64,000 bases of DNA from Russula earlei (GCA_025769875.1 JAGFNK010000030.1:168092-232091); one strand, 5' to 3'. Counted from the first letter of the stretch, positions 11,537-24,025 are shown. Numbers and translations are program-made. The notes: generated by a model not told the origin, from the sequence alone.

Positions 11537-12436
11537 ATGAACCACACTTTGGTAAGGGTACCGATTCTATACACACGCTTCTCCGACCTTGACCTTTTAC
11601 GTAGAGTCTTCTCGTTGACGGGTACATATCCCAATGTTTCGGTAGTCGTGCGACCGAGGAGCACTTCCGTCATCTACTGAAGCGCAGCTCCATCCCCCCG
11701 TACAAGGTGTTATCCTACACAGGGATTGAAAGCCGTTTCTTTGTCGTCGACTCTACTCTCGCAGATGTCCCCGTTCGACCCTCCTCCGACGTACATCGGA
11801 TACTTGACCGTAGCGCGGTTTCGATGGGCACTGTCGTACCCCAGACGATGTGGTCCCCGGTTTCTGTCGAGGACAGAAGACAACTTGTAGGAGAGGCGGA
11901 ATTGCAGATGCCCATCTTCTTTGAGGGCACAGATGGGAAACTCGGTATCCCTCTCGATGTTTGCGCCGCTGGCTGGTGCGATGCCCTCGCCAACGCGCAA
12001 CGATTCGCCCCACTGGGCCAAAAGTTGGTTATAAATATCCGTATCAATGTCAGTGCGATTTCCAGTCATTTTGGCCGTTCGCTCATGGAATACGTCAAGT
12101 GGTTGGGCTACAAGGAGTTTAGGCGCCCGGTTCAGATTCGCGATGAAACGAACCCTGTCACAATTGCAAGGTTTGCGCACCTCGTTGGGCAGTCGGTGGA
12201 TACCTTTCTCAAGGTCGAGCATTCCAAGCCACGATGGGACACGCGTGGTGTACTGAGACTTGTTCATCCCCCTGTAGATCTGCCAACCGGACGTTGACCA
12301 TCCCGACTCACGATGCGGACAATGGAGGATCGGGAAAGGAGGGATCGAGAGGAGCGACATCACGATCGTCGGCGTGGTGCAGGTCTCTGCAGGGAGTTGG
12401 ATGCCCATCTTACAACTCACTCGATACATATTTTGA
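11537..12436 (+). CDS. Conserved-looking hypothetical protein, about 240-260 residues
   Basis: Three exons join in frame: 11537-11551, 11605-12213 and 12278-12436 (783 nt, 260 codons plus stop). The start is MNHTL followed by SLLVDGYISQCFGSRATEEH. The middle exon includes KVLSYTGIESRFFVVD, PIFFEGTDGKLGIPLDV, WLGYKEFRRPVQIRDET and ITIARFAHLVGQS-like sequence. The last exon reads ICQPDVDHPDSRCGQWRIG and ends MPILQLTRYIF. A 51 nt in-frame stretch (about 12053-12103, GT...AAG) could also be an intron, which would give 243 residues. No signal peptide, membrane segment or known domain was recognised, and I give no function. The frame continuity across two introns with proper splice sites is the main evidence that the gene is real. 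Confidence 0.72.
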
Positions 12437-12550
12437 TCTCTGCTGTAGTTAACTTATATGATGAGCCACCGACGCGTTCTTAGCCGCCCAACCTTGGACG
12501 CGCGGCCCGTAACGCTTCTGCTCTGCACGTCCACCCATCCATCTGTCTGC

Positions 12551-13727
12551 ATGGTCTGCGCCCTTTCTCGTCATCGCCACGACCCGATACTCATCGCGAG
12601 AACAGTTCCGTAACACCTACGACTCGGACAACACCGTCTTCTCACCCCAAGGCCGTCTACACCAAGTCGAGTATGCTCTCGAGGCCGTCAAGCAAGGCTC
12701 GGCAGCGGTCGGCCTGCGCTCCAAAACCCATGCCATTCTTCTAGCTCTCAAGGTACGTGCGATTCTCTGCAATCAACTCCCCACGCAGCATCTCAACCCC
12801 CTCCGTCCGTGTCCAGCGCTCGAGCGGAGAGCTGGCCTCGTACCAGCAAAAGATGTTCCGTATCGATGACCACGTCGGCGTCGCGATTGCCGGCCTCACC
12901 TCTGATGCACGCGTACTCAGGTCCGTCACCCCGATTCTGCTCCCATGAAACCGATGAGCCCTCGGACATGGACCTGAACGACCTTCTCTCTCTCCTTCTG
13001 TGCAGCAACTTTATGCGCCAGCAGGCCATGGCCTCCAAGATGGTCTACAATCGACCCGTCCCCGTAAATCGCCTCGTGTCCGCCATCGCAGACAGTTGCG
13101 TCCTTCTTTCTCTCCCTCTTGCCTCGCGGAAGCTGACGTGCGAGGCGTCAACCCAGAGGCGCAGGTGAACACGCAGGAATATGGGCGCCGGCCATACGGT
13201 GTTGGCTTCCTTGTCATCGGGCTGGACCACACCGGCCCACATCTATACGAGTTCTCGCCGAGTGGCACCTCCTTCGAGTACTTTGCCGTCTCGATCGGTG
13301 CCCGTAGCCAAAGCGCCAAGACCTACCTCGAGAAGCACTTTGAGTCCTTTGCAGACTGTACCGTATCTTAGCTCTTCTCCCTTTCTTGACCACGTTCACC
13401 AATCCGTGTATGTGCCATTCGCGCGCATATATCTTTACAGGCAATCTGGAAGACCTTATCCGCCACGGGTTGCACGCGCTTCGCGAGACGTTGCAGCAGG
13501 ACAAGGAACTCACAACGAACAACACCTCAATTGGCATCCTTGGCCCGAGCGGCTCGCACGAGGCCGTTGCCACGCCCGTCGACTTTCGTATACTCGAGGG
13601 TACCCCGATCGAGGTATACCTCCAGACGATGCAGCCAAAAGAGCCACCACCTCCTGCCCCTTCTGCTCCTGGTTCGGCTCAGCCCCCGGCCGGCGCCGAC
13701 GAGGATGCACACATGTCAGAACCGTAG
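12551..13727 (+). CDS. PRE5: 20S proteasome subunit alpha type 1 (alpha6)
   Basis: Alpha subunit of the 20S proteasome core, the cytosolic/nuclear protease that degrades ubiquitylated proteins. Six exons: 12551-12553, 12606-12752, 12817-12920, 13006-13094, 13157-13357 and 13441-13727, together 831 nt (276 residues), close to the family length. The alpha-subunit N-terminal signature is intact ([17 protein letters not shown] then [15 protein letters not shown]). Other landmarks are [33 protein letters not shown] and [13 protein letters not shown]. Exon 1 is just the ATG codon: PSMA1-type proteins begin MFRN, and the FRN exon follows an acceptor at 12605. The C-terminal tail is Pro/Ala-rich and ends in an acidic DEDAHMSEP. 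It is convergent with COX15, with 129 bp between stop codons. Confidence 0.96.
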
Positions 13728-13856
13728 ATATGTTGTCTTTTCTCGTAAATTGAAGCATGGATGACTCGTTGGTATATTGTGAGGGGCAAAACATGAGTTG
13801 AGATGATCTACTTGTAAAAAGGCGCGGTGGTGGTCTCCTCTCCATGTCTGTATGGA

Positions 13857-15526
13857 TCAAACGTTGATTTTGGGCTTGTCACCCGTGGTGGTCGTCTTTC
13901 GTGCCAAATTAGCTTTTCGCCACGCCAGCGCAGCAACACCCGGCCGGCGCAGCGCAAGGAGGATGTGAAGGGCGGCGGTGAGCAATGCAACGCTGCCCGC
14001 CTGGTGCGCCGCAGCAAGGGGCACAGGTACAAGATACAGCAACGTGGAGATGCCGAGGATGACCTGCACATTGGCCATTGCAAAAGCGGCCGCGGTCGCA
14101 CGGAGCGCCAGCGGAGGCAGCACTGCACGCATGGCGGCACCTCGGCTCGAAGCGAAGAGCAGAGCCGTCGCGAGGTATGTCGCCGTCGCCAACACGCGGT
14201 GGTCGAACTGTACTGTCGTCGGATTTTCGAAGAGGTTGCGCCAGAGGCCGCTACCGCCGTCGATCGGGGAGGCGGAAGCGTAGCGAAACGAGAGGAGCTC
14301 GTTCAGCGGCGGTGCAAGGCGGCCACCCATCAGCGGGAACTCGTTGTACATGAGTCCTGCGTCGAGTCCGGCGACGAACGCGCCTAAAATCCGACAAAAA
14401 AAGATGGACGTGGGGTGAGTGGAAGGAGAAAGGGGCACGTGCGCACGCGCGTATCTCGCGTACCGGAGAGCGCCGTGAGGAGGACGAGCCCCGAGACGAC
14501 AGCGACGTGAACCCTGAAGCGCCTCACGAGCGGATTGCGCAGGACCTCTTCCCAAGTGCGGCCGTCGGCGAGCCTGCTCCAAGCGCCGTCTCGCGCGAAG
14601 CGCCAGTCCGCCCTGACGGCGAGCGCGGCGGCGAACATTCCCGCGTAGAGCACGAGCGCGGCGCCGAGGTGCGCCGCGAGGCGATATTGCGACACCCGGG
14701 GCACTGCACCTTCCGTCGTGAAGTTCTCCGGCTCGAGCCCAGACCGTACCATGTACCACCCGAGCGCTCCCTGCGCAGCGAGCAAGCCGGCCATGCCCAG
14801 GAGCGGGCCGCGCAGTGAGCGCGCAAGGCGGCGCCGGAAGGCAAAGTAGCCGAGCGGGAGGACGAAGGCGAGGCCGACGGTACGTCCGAGGATGCGGTGG
14901 CCCCATTCCATATAGTAGATCGACTGGAAGTCCTCGAGCGAGATGCGTGAGTTGAGCCTGAGGTTCCGCGGGGGGGATGGGGATGATGAGCGAGCGGAAG
15001 CCACGCGGTGTGTAGGAGGACAGGAGAAAGAAACGGATGAAACGCACAGGCGGAATTCGGGCGTGGCCTTGTACTTGTCGAACTCGCTGTCCCATTCCGC
15101 GCGTGAGAGCGGAGGGAGGACGCCCGTGATGGGTCGCCACTCGGTGATGCTCAGCCCGGATTCGGTGAGACGCGTGACGCCTCCGACGACGACGACTGCG
15201 ATGACGAGAACGGAGGACAGCAAGAGCCAGTTCCCTACCGCAGGGGGAGAGATCACGGGGAGCTGAGCCGCCGACATCGGCAGCCTGCTATTTGAGGAGA
15301 AGAAACGCGGGTCGAAGAGAGACTTCTGGGGCGTGGGCTCGGGCAGAATCGTTCGCCATGCGAGCTGTGAGTAGAGTCGCGTCCGCAAAATAGTAGCGAA
15401 GGCGGGCGCGCGAGTTGAGAAGAGATTGGGCGACTGAGACCATCTCCGATGATGGTTGTGGACCTGCGGCCTTGTTATTCTCATCGGAAAGAGACGCAGC
15501 ATTCGAGACGACATTTCTGACAGCAA
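13857..15526 (-). CDS. COX15: Haem A synthase, cytochrome c oxidase assembly protein
   Basis: Mitochondrial inner-membrane enzyme that oxidises the methyl group of haem O to give haem A for cytochrome c oxidase. Three exons on the minus strand: 15526-15048, 14957-14464 and 14383-13857 (1500 nt, 499 residues), in frame throughout. The N-terminus is Arg/Ser-rich without acids for some 50 residues, as for a mitochondrial presequence. Then come VVVVGGVTRLTESGLSITEW, MEWGHRILGR, YRLAAHLGAALVLYAG, ALSGAFVAGLDAGLMYNEFP, QFDHRVLATATYLAT and LAAAHQAGSVALL. Histidines in GHR, AHLG, DHR and HQ match the haem ligands known for the COX15/CtaA family, and eight hydrophobic segments are visible. Strong GC bias. 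It shares a 113 bp divergent promoter with BOL3. Confidence 0.97.
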
Positions 15527-15639
15527 ACACGCTCAGGGCAGCAAAGTGAGTGAGATGGAAAGACGGCGAGCGACAACGAACACGCTCGGCATGTGGTGGC
15601 AGTGCACCAACCCATCTCTCGTCATCAACCACCACCGTT
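15527..15639. promoter_or_regulatory. Shared divergent promoter of COX15 and BOL3
   Basis: Only 113 bp separate the two start codons, which point away from each other. Both 5' UTRs and core promoters must fit here or overlap the neighbouring gene. No TATA box is evident. Both products act in mitochondrial iron cofactor pathways, so co-expression is plausible (inference). Confidence 0.7.
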
Positions 15640-16101
15640 ATGCTCTCGACCGTCATTCGAACCGCTACTCAATCGTTGCGTCAGGCTCGCACACGCACAT
15701 ATACGGCCGCCACCCGCGCCCAAGCTTCGGCACCATCTTCCAAGCTGGATGAGGGTGAACAAGCAATCCGTGATAAGCTGTCGGAACATTTTCAGCCCTC
15801 CGAGTTGCTCGTGCAGGACGTCTCTGGTGCGCCACTCAGCTTCCACATCCTCGGAAGCGGTTTTGAGCATATCTCCTCCGCTACTGGTTCCGGTCCGCAT
15901 AGGGGGCTGCGGGACATTCTATGCCATTACCATTGCAAGCGCAGCGTTCAAAGGCATTCCTGTCGTAAAGCAACACCGTCTTGTAAACGAGGTCCTCAAG
16001 AAGGAAATCGAGGGTATACATGGCCTTCAGGTCCACACCGTCCTCTTCCATTCACGCGTCTATGTTGATGCCTTGAATAGCTCAAAACCGTCCCTCGATG
16101 A
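15640..16101 (+). CDS. BOL3: Mitochondrial BolA-like protein
   Basis: BolA-family protein that helps pass 4Fe-4S clusters to mitochondrial client enzymes with Nfu1. Exons 15640-15826, 15903-16030 and 16081-16101 join in frame (336 nt, 111 residues). Residues 1-35 are rich in Arg/Thr/Ala with no acids, as in a mitochondrial presequence. The BolA fold follows: LDEGEQAIRDKLSEHF, VQDVSGGCGTFYAITIAS, then the hallmark VVKQHRLVNEVLKKEI and HGLQLKTVPR. The Cys in GGCG and the His in KQHRLV are the family's metal-binding residues. The third exon encodes only LKTVPR and the stop; this ending matches the usual BolA C-terminus, which supports the short last exon. Divergent from COX15. Confidence 0.94.
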
Positions 16102-19100
16102 AAGATTATACGTATCGATTCTTAATGACCACCTCATTATTAAAACTGTAATAATCGACCTTACTGGCCATTCATCAAATCCGTGGTCCAATTGGGCGTG
16201 ACGTGGTTCTCGTCGTGCGGCTTTGATGGCAGCAGTGTACGGAATCCAGATTCGCGGTCTCATTGCTGACGCCATCATTTGATTGGGCACGAATGCTGCG
16301 GAGATTAGGGATGCACCGTACTAGCTCCCTGGAAGATATATATTGACGGTATCCCTTCTTATATGATAAGGCATGGAGTGGCGGGGAGAATGCACGCTTA
16401 GTCAATCGACGGTGATCTATTCTGTCCGTAGCACTGTGAGTGAACCGACTCGTCGTTTCGCATACTGTGTCTGCAGTCTTCCTCTTAGAAGAACCATTCC
16501 GCGGCGTTTGCGGGCGGTCGTTTGACAGCCGCCTGGCCTTCCAGCGGACCTTCATCCTTGTGTTGTGATCGTCAGGTTCCCCATACCATTTTCCGAATTT
16601 ATTTAAAGAGTTTACCTACCGTTAATTGAATCAACTGGCAAAATCAATCAGATGGTCCATCGTTCTTAGTCGTCAAGACGATCACGAATCCCTTGCCCTT
16701 GCCCTTGTGATGCCGCATGAGTCTGCAATGAATTCTGATGAGGTACGGATGAGCAGCGTGCTATTAACAAATTTCCTTACTTGTTTTCATGGCGCTCCGG
16801 GTGTGATGGGTCGTCCTTTTTCCCGCCGGCGCAAAGTCTTCGAATGTTCCACTTCGGTAGTTTTATATTTCCGCAAAGTTGGCACCTGTGGTCGTTGTCC
16901 CGCCGTTCCACCTGGGGATATGGGTCTAGACATCCTCAATAGGTACGTCATTTTTGGGAGGTCTTTCACTCATATTCGTCAGGTGCTGCCCATGCAATCC
17001 CACGTCCCTTTTCTGTGGCGCGGAGAATGCCCTAAGGGTATCTGTCCCCTCCCTACTGGCCCGCCAAACTCACACAGTTATCCCCATCCAGTAATAAATC
17101 AAATGAACGTAATCGCTCGCTTATTGATTGTCGCACAAGCGTGAACCTGAGCCATTGACGCGGAAAGCTCTCCTCTGATTGGACTGGTCATCACATGTGG
17201 CCCAGATGAGTAATAACTCACCCCGGCGATCGGGGAAGACGGAGGGAGAAAAAAAACCTCCCAGGTTCGACGTACTGCAAATTACCCGGATCTGGCAGTA
17301 TGGTACCGTAGTTGCTGCCTCTACGGTTCACGTCTGCAGTGGCCTGTACGACAGTCGAAGATGCGAAGCAATGCGATGCCATGGGAACCTGGCGAGACTG
17401 CATTTAATACTAGTACAATCTCCTGCTCAACTGGAATTGCATCGCCCTGCGTAGCCCGTCCTCAGGTTGGCTATGATGTCAAAGACAAGCGACAAACAAT
17501 GATCTCAATCTCATCGACATAGTCTCTAGCTCACACTCCGCAGCTTAGTCTTCCGACCACCTATTTGTCGGGTTTTTTTCGTCTGACCATGCTATATCTC
17601 TTGCGGCGCGTGGAAGAATCATTTTTCCAGGGTCCTAGCATGCGCCTAATTGTACTAGGCTTTTTGGCATACGATGATAGACATAATTCGTTTTGCCTGT
17701 TACCCGACCCTGCCCAGAGACTACTAGCAGAGCCCCCAAACGGAATTGACACGGTATGCCTCGAATCACTTGGTCCCTCAGCGTGTCTGGCTCGGAGCGG
17801 CACCGCGCGGTGTGCTTTGTATATGTGCACTCATGCTCTGAGTCTCGCTAACCAGTAGCAGCATCCCGGCCCGGCACCAGTTTTTGTTGTTCAGTGACGT
17901 CAAGCACCGCCAGATTTCTGAACGTGAAAAACTGCGCACAGCATTGATCGACGGTGGCGCGATTGGAAGCCTGAACAGGATCCACCTTTCCGAAGCACGT
18001 TTCAAAAATCCGTGATGAAACCCATGTCGAGAACGAACGTGACAAGTTGGCACACTGTCATGGCACGAAATCATCCTTATCGATATGACCTTGGTACGCT
18101 CTCTCCGATGCTCCGCGTGCATGGTCTTACTAACTTTAGGTCTCCATCAATCGCATGTCTGCATCATGATTCGAACCCCGTTTGCAATTACGCCCATGGT
18201 CCTGTTCGTGCTTCTAGCTAGGCGTCTGGCCAGATGGGTCGTGCGAACGTCTTTTTGTGATTTGTAAAGGCAGGCTATCCAAACCGTCTAGTTTGAGTAC
18301 ACGCATAAACAATCCAGCGTGCGCAACTTGCAGCGTGGTAGACATGATAGGCAGCCTTCATGTGACGAGGGCAATGTGTCTGTTGGTATTACAGCCATTT
18401 GCAGCGACGATAAAGTCAATTGGATCTCAGGGTCATCGGAGATGTCAAGGACTGTACCTCTTTGTCTAGACATGATTGCACTATGGGCCTGAAGAGCCAT
18501 GCTGGTCCTAGAAGCTTGGACCAATATTGCGCCGACATGTCCCACGTATCGGCTGCCCTAAGATGAGTCCTGCAGTCTTCCATAGACAACCTCCCGAATG
18601 CCGCGGCTTGTGGAGCGAGTGAGCACTGCCGTACCCTGTTCCCAGTCCCACGGGCCGGGCAAAACCCATGCGTGAAGTCAGGGCGCAGGCACGAGCATCA
18701 CCCAGGGCAGAACAAGAACGTCAGGGTAGACTCGGATGGGCAACAAGGACGCTTGAAAGTATCAATGTTGGAAGCCCCAAACCTGACTTCCAAACCTCGT
18801 ACGGCGGTCACAGGCGGTGTGCTGCAAGCGCTTGGTGGGAGATGAAGCCAAACGAGCAGTCCAGCCTGAGGTGAGGAGTCCGGGCAACCCGAATAAAGAC
18901 TCTGGCACGCGCACCTATCCGGCAATCTCGTCGGTATTGTACGAATACAGAACAGACACAGACGGTGCTTGACCCTACTGGTATTAGGGCGCAAGTACGG
19001 CGCGACCTCGGACGCTCGTCCCATCATCCCACTTTCGCCGTAACGGTAACTCAAACCTGACCGGTGGGAAACCAAGCGCGCTTCACCCCAACCCATCGCA

Positions 19101-20022
19101 ATCGGGGTCTTCCCATCTCCGCCCTGTGCTGACTTCGGACTCGCTCGGCGACTCGCATCCACGCCACGCATCACGAAGGCACGATGGCATGGGCATGAGA
19201 GCGCACGCGTGTGCATAAAGAACACCGTGTTCTACGGAACAAGGAACCGACAACGGAGACCAATGTGATGCCCTTTGCCGGCCCCTCCTCGGCACCAAAC
19301 GCAAACGTGTCGCGCAGCGTCGGGCGGATGTGGATGGGAGTAGAATCTGAGAGTGGCGAGGCTGGGGCTTGAGTTCAGGTTTGCTTGTCCCCTCGAGCCC
19401 CCCCTCCGCAAGGCAGTTCTCGTCCCGATCGTTGTTTGCGTTTTTTCGCCGGAAAGTTTGGGGATGCCCATGATGGACATGTTTTGCGCCGGCGCACGCC
19501 TGTCATCCTGGGGCTCCCGAGCTTACGTATTGTACGGAGCAAAGGGCGTACGGAGGAAAGGTGAGACGAAACGAACGACGAAGCGAAACGGAGGTCCCCT
19601 CGGGTACTAAGTAGAGTCGACAACTGGGTCAAGTTCGAGTATCCGGCTCACGCGGCCGGCGCACACTTTTCCAACAGCAGTATCCCGTTCCCATTATTTT
19701 TTCTTCTCTCCCTGACATCGCATGGGCTTATCCCGTAGAGCACATGTTTTAGGTTCCTATCTATCAGTGGTGTTCCCAGGGTAGCTTCGCTTTATCTTAG
19801 AAGATAAGAGATACCGAACTTCCTCTGACAGGATTGTTTTCGAGCCCGCTCGCGCCGATGACGCCAGTTCTCGTAGCTGCCTACCCTACTATTCGAGTCT
19901 CCCACAAGCATCGTCTGGTACTGATCTGCCCGTGAAATGAAGTCGCTTGTTACACCCAAAACGTCTTGCCCGACTACTATTTAAAACGAGATCTTACCCA
20001 TCCAGGGACGCGAGCTTCTCGC
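16102..20022. other. 3.9 kb region without a recognised gene
   Basis: Many short open frames on both strands (longest 16626-17144 + and 18698-19225 -) but none gives a domain, a convincing exon chain or a repeat relationship with the rest of the window. GC content and CpG frequency resemble the genic part, so it is not part of the CpG-poor repeat zone. It may hold lineage-specific or decayed genes. Confidence 0.4.
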
Positions 20023-21087
20023 CTATGAACGGCGAAAGAGACGGAGCAGCGTGATTGCCTCACGACTGTATCTCTCACGAGCGGGGTCGTCGTCGACCTG
20101 CCTCTTGAACTTTAGTGTGCACGTTCCGAGAGTATCTGGTTTCAACCGCGTACCACAGACCAAGTGAAATGTTTTCTTAGCAAAGCAAAGAACCGCTTAT
20201 CAGCCTTTCGGCGCTTTTTGTAGCAGAACAGCACCTCGGGCGCACGTTCGGGAGGCAGAGGAACGAGCGCGGCTAGCGTTGAAACAAGCAGGGGAAACGC
20301 AGGCTCAAAATATACGCAGTCGGCTGCAAGTATAATGTCCGGTCGTTGCAAGTAGGGGAGGGGTTTGGCCCTATGGTGACGAAGTTGGGGAGCCGATGCG
20401 GCAATGATAAGATAGAGCAGAATCGGAAACCACTACGACTCGAAAGCTGTGCGGTGACAGACGCACCAGTCAAGTTCTGCAGCCGTGACGTTTGATTGTA
20501 ACATATTGAGTGAGATATTGCGTTCCATGATCGGAATCAGAGGTCTGCGTCAGTTGGGCACGGAAAATACGACGATTAGCCGATCTATCTGAGCTTACTG
20601 GGCACAAGGAAGAAAAGCATACGCCTGGTCAGTGATGCACACATGTGCACCATGGTAACCAGCGACGAGACCAACAAGGCCAGTACCGCTGCCGAGCTCG
20701 AGAACATTCAGACCTTGGAGAGCAAATCCACGCCGGGCAATGTAGCTCGCTAAGACCTAAAGATGAGGGACATTGGCGGTCCATAAATAATAATCATTAC
20801 GAGAGCGAAAAAATAGGCATAATGTATTGCAGTAAGCGAGGAGCGCATGGGCCCACCTCTCCAGCTGGCCAAGCGATGCCACCGCACCCGGGGCCGGCAT
20901 CGACAAAAAGGGAGAGAGAGATCGACCGAGGTAATCCCTCGGGGTGGCGAGTCGGAGAATCAAATTTGATTTGCATGATGGGGTTACGAAAAAATGGACC
21001 AGGAGCTGGTGGTCGATCGGAGTCCGAGTCGTCTGCGGAAAAAAGGTGTCGAAGAGAGCCGAGGGTTTCTAGGGACTCGTCTTCCAT
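20023..21087 (-). CDS. EFM6: Protein-lysine N-methyltransferase, EFM6/METTL21 type
   Basis: SAM-dependent lysine methyltransferase; the yeast orthologue methylates elongation factor eEF1A in the cytosol. Five exons on the minus strand, 21087-20857, 20756-20623, 20544-20467, 20370-20154 and 20109-20023, join without a frame break (747 nt, 248 residues; yeast Efm6 is 246). Motifs in order: SLFVDAGPGCGGIAWPAGEV (family-typical CGG...W.AGE), LNVLELGSGTGLVGLVAGYH (SAM-binding motif I), CITDQAPLIPIMERNIS, VTAAELDWAKPLPYL, DIILAADCVYFEPAFPLLV (the D...YF post-motif signature), FCYKKRRKADKRFFALL and a C-terminal ERYSREAITLLRLFRRS. Introns are 45-100 nt with GT-AG ends. The motif match to the yeast protein is close throughout. 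Confidence 0.93.
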
Positions 21088-21766
21088 TGGAGAGAGTTCG
21101 TAGGTAGCCTGGGGGGGGGGTTGTAGGACTGGTTAATCGAGATGGCGATGTAAATTGACGGTTTCAAGGGCGTCAGAGTGATCTGCTCGATCTTGCCTTG
21201 GGGTCAGTTTGCGGAACTTGATATGATTACACGATAGTCCGGGGTAGATCCTTGGGGGCGTATACGAGGATGACGTTTCTATCGAAAACGATGGGACTGA
21301 AGTGTGAAAACCAGGAAAACTGTCAAGGGCGAAGAACTGGCCGTATAATAGCTACCTGATATAGGTGTTCCCTGACGAGTTTTACGAGCTGACCGAAGGA
21401 GTGGTGTGCCACATGACTGATGGAAGGGAGAGTTCTGGTCTGTCCCTGGAGGAGTGGGAAATGAACCCTCCTCACCCTCATCCCTCGCCCTCGGGTGCGG
21501 TACCCCGATCCCATCTAGACGCGCAAATCTGCCAATCCGGGTGACGGTGACACGGCGCCCCCCTTATAATGATCATATCCCTCTCAGACGCCCTCTCCTC
21601 CTGTTCCCGTCTCTCTCCTCCCTCATCCTCCAACCTATCTCTCACTTTGCATAGAGCCCTGCCCTTCTCATAGACTTGTCCATTCTCGTGAAAAACGCAC
21701 TGGTCCCTGTCATCCCAAATCCGTGCCAACTCCCCCCCCCGTCCACCTGACCACCCCCCCCTGTCA
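21088..21766. other. Divergent intergenic region
   Basis: 679 bp between the start codons of EFM6 and the next gene. It includes a run of about 11 G at 21110-21120 and pyrimidine-rich tracts towards 21600-21766, as is usual before fungal transcription starts. No gene seen. Confidence 0.5.
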
Positions 21767-22711
21767 ATGAAACGCAAGACGGTGACTCTTCTTCCTTTTG
21801 CCCCTCAACACCACGACTCTCCAACCTTCTCCCCTCCACGGTCTTCCATCCAGTCACGGCTTCCAAGCCTGCTGAACACCTCCGCCACTTGTATCATGTC
21901 CGCCACTTCCTCCATTCGACTTTTTGAGCTCTCACGGCGCCCAAATCCACTGCGAATCAGACCTTCGAGAATCTCCGAGGCGTCGTGCGAGTCGTCCTCG
22001 TCCTCCTCGTCCGCGTCGTCTTCTTCCTTCCCAGATGCATCCCCTACGTCGTCGTCGAGCCCACCTTCGTCGTTGCCCCCATCCCCGCCACCGTGAGTGT
22101 TACTATAGTTTGCCGATCACCGCGATCTGACCGTCCGTCGTGCGCGTGGAATGCGATGATCACGATCGCTCCTTTCCCATGCTTGCCATTTCCTCATTAG
22201 TCCACCTCATCGCTCTCCCGGCAAATCGCGCCCGCTTCCGCAGCCACCGGCGCTAACCGAACGGCCAATTAACGCCGCCGCCGCCGCCGGCCACCTCCGG
22301 ACGAGGTCCCCCCCACCGGCGTGGTCTCCCCCCGAGACCCCACTGGACACCCCACTCGGCCCACCACCGCCACTGGACAACTCACGCCCAACACGGCCAA
22401 GAGTGATATGCCCTCCTCGCTCCCCAGACTCTTCCGACTCCCTCAGAGCTCCTAATCCACCTCTCATACCCTTCACACTGCTAGACGCCTCGGGCACATC
22501 CTCCGATCAACTCCGCGTTCGTCCCCTACCAATGCGACCAGTCCCCCCAGGTCCTCCCAGCGAAGCTAATACTCCGATTGCGCCTTTCGGTTTACCGCGT
22601 TGGCAGGCCGACAGCTTGACGAACCCACACTATGACGATACCTCTCCATATGATGACCGCCGTGCTATCGATTGGGACTTGATTGATGAAGTCATGAATC
22701 GTGCGAGCTAA
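21767..22711 (+). CDS. Pro/Ser-rich hypothetical protein, 278 residues
   Basis: Two exons (21767-22092 and 22201-22711, intron GT-AG of 108 nt) give 278 residues in one frame. The first exon has a Ser-run region (about residues 75-100). The second starts PPHRSPGKSRPLPQPP and is Pro/Arg-rich up to about residue 210. The C-terminus is different in character: PIAPFGLPRWQADSLTNPHY and AIDWDLIDEVMNRAS, an amphipathic acidic end that may be the conserved part. Mostly disordered, with no recognised domain. An internal ATG at 21896 is an alternative start. Function unknown. Confidence 0.6.
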
Positions 22712-24025
22712 AATGGTCCACCTTTGTTGTCTTTTAATCCTTTTATCACCTTTGTCAATCACTTTCTCGGCACCTCTCATTGACTTGTCCAGCCATGGCG
22801 GTGCGCTTTTCTCCAGCATGTATTGAGGCATTGTAGTGAGCATTATTACCCTATCTTTATCTTTCCTCTCGTCTATCCTATTCAAATTCCCCCACGCTGT
22901 AATATCTCGTCATACATCTTGACGATGCCCCAATCAATTCAATGAAGAAATCTAGCGCCTGCGGGTGGCGAGGACCGACCGATGAGCCTTATCGGCGGTG
23001 CTTCTTTCCGTGGGAAGGGAACAACGGGACAGCTACCCCAGTACAGCCCCAAGGAACCGCATCCAGTATAGTTCGCATCGTTCGTGGCGCGTAATAACTC
23101 CGGCCGTATTTCGCTGCTGCTTCGGAATTTAATGTGTCCACGCAAAGATTCGCGGCAAAACATGTCAGCTATTCCCCAAGTGCGGGCGAGTGGGTTGTCT
23201 CATCATAAAGTGAACGGCCAGGACGCGATGTGGCCCCCTCTTCGTGGTTAGGGTCACTACCGGGCTATCAATCCAGGCCAGGCAAGCAAGCACCCCTGCC
23301 CGGGAGCAGTCAACTAGGTCCGTTACCGGTTACGGCGAGTTGAGAGTTGTTAAGTTAATTGATTCCGGCGCGCCGAAGACCGCGGGTGCTCGAAGAGAAC
23401 CTGGCTCGACGTTAGGGCATCACTTGCGTGTGCGTGTGTCCCTGAATTGCCTGCATGCGCTGTATGTGGACCGTATAAGGTGACGCTACCTATTTATGGA
23501 CATAGTGCCATCCATTCGTGCTTCCATGGGGCCAGAGGACTGACGGATGGTGTAGTCTGAAACGAAGAACCCTAATACGTTGTGGGGCTGGTGGTGCTTC
23601 CTGCGAAGGGTATATCACTGTCACCTACTGCAATCTGCAATTAGATGAAAATTTATCCACGAACTCCCGAACAACCGATTCCGAGTACGCCGACTCTCGT
23701 GCGGTGCCTCTCCGGTATTTTACAGAATCAGGTGTCACTTGCCTTGTCATGTCACAGATGCCATCACCCTTCTCACTGACCCCCTTCCTTTTTCCAGTTC
23801 CCATGCCAGCGAGCCAGATGCGATTGTTGTTTAAACTTGCACCGCGGCTCAGCGATCGATGATAGGAAGAAGTCACTCTTCAAGCGAAATTTTTTTTTGG
23901 AATGAAAAAAAAATGGCGAAGAAACAAACAAGCAAATACAATAAAATAAAAAGTACCAGTATTTCGGATACACATTTTTTGCTCACTTGTCAAATCCCAA
24001 TCAGGACCAAAGGCATGGCCCATAT
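22712..24025. other. Region without a gene; border of the repeat zone
   Basis: No supported gene. From about 23,880 onward composition changes abruptly: AT-rich A-runs (about 23890-23950), then very few CpG dinucleotides, marking the start of the transposon zone. Confidence 0.45.

Noticed and set aside
17848..18045. Minus-strand frame with IFETCFGKVD...FFTFRNLAVLDVTEQ as a gene
   Set aside because: Looks protein-like but only 65 codons, with no exons found to either side and no family recognised.
18170..18185. tRNA B-box-like word on the minus strand (GGTTCGAATC)
   Set aside because: No A box or cloverleaf at the right distance.
21106..21122. G-run as a structural element
   Set aside because: A lone homopolymer; too little to support a G-quadruplex or other function.
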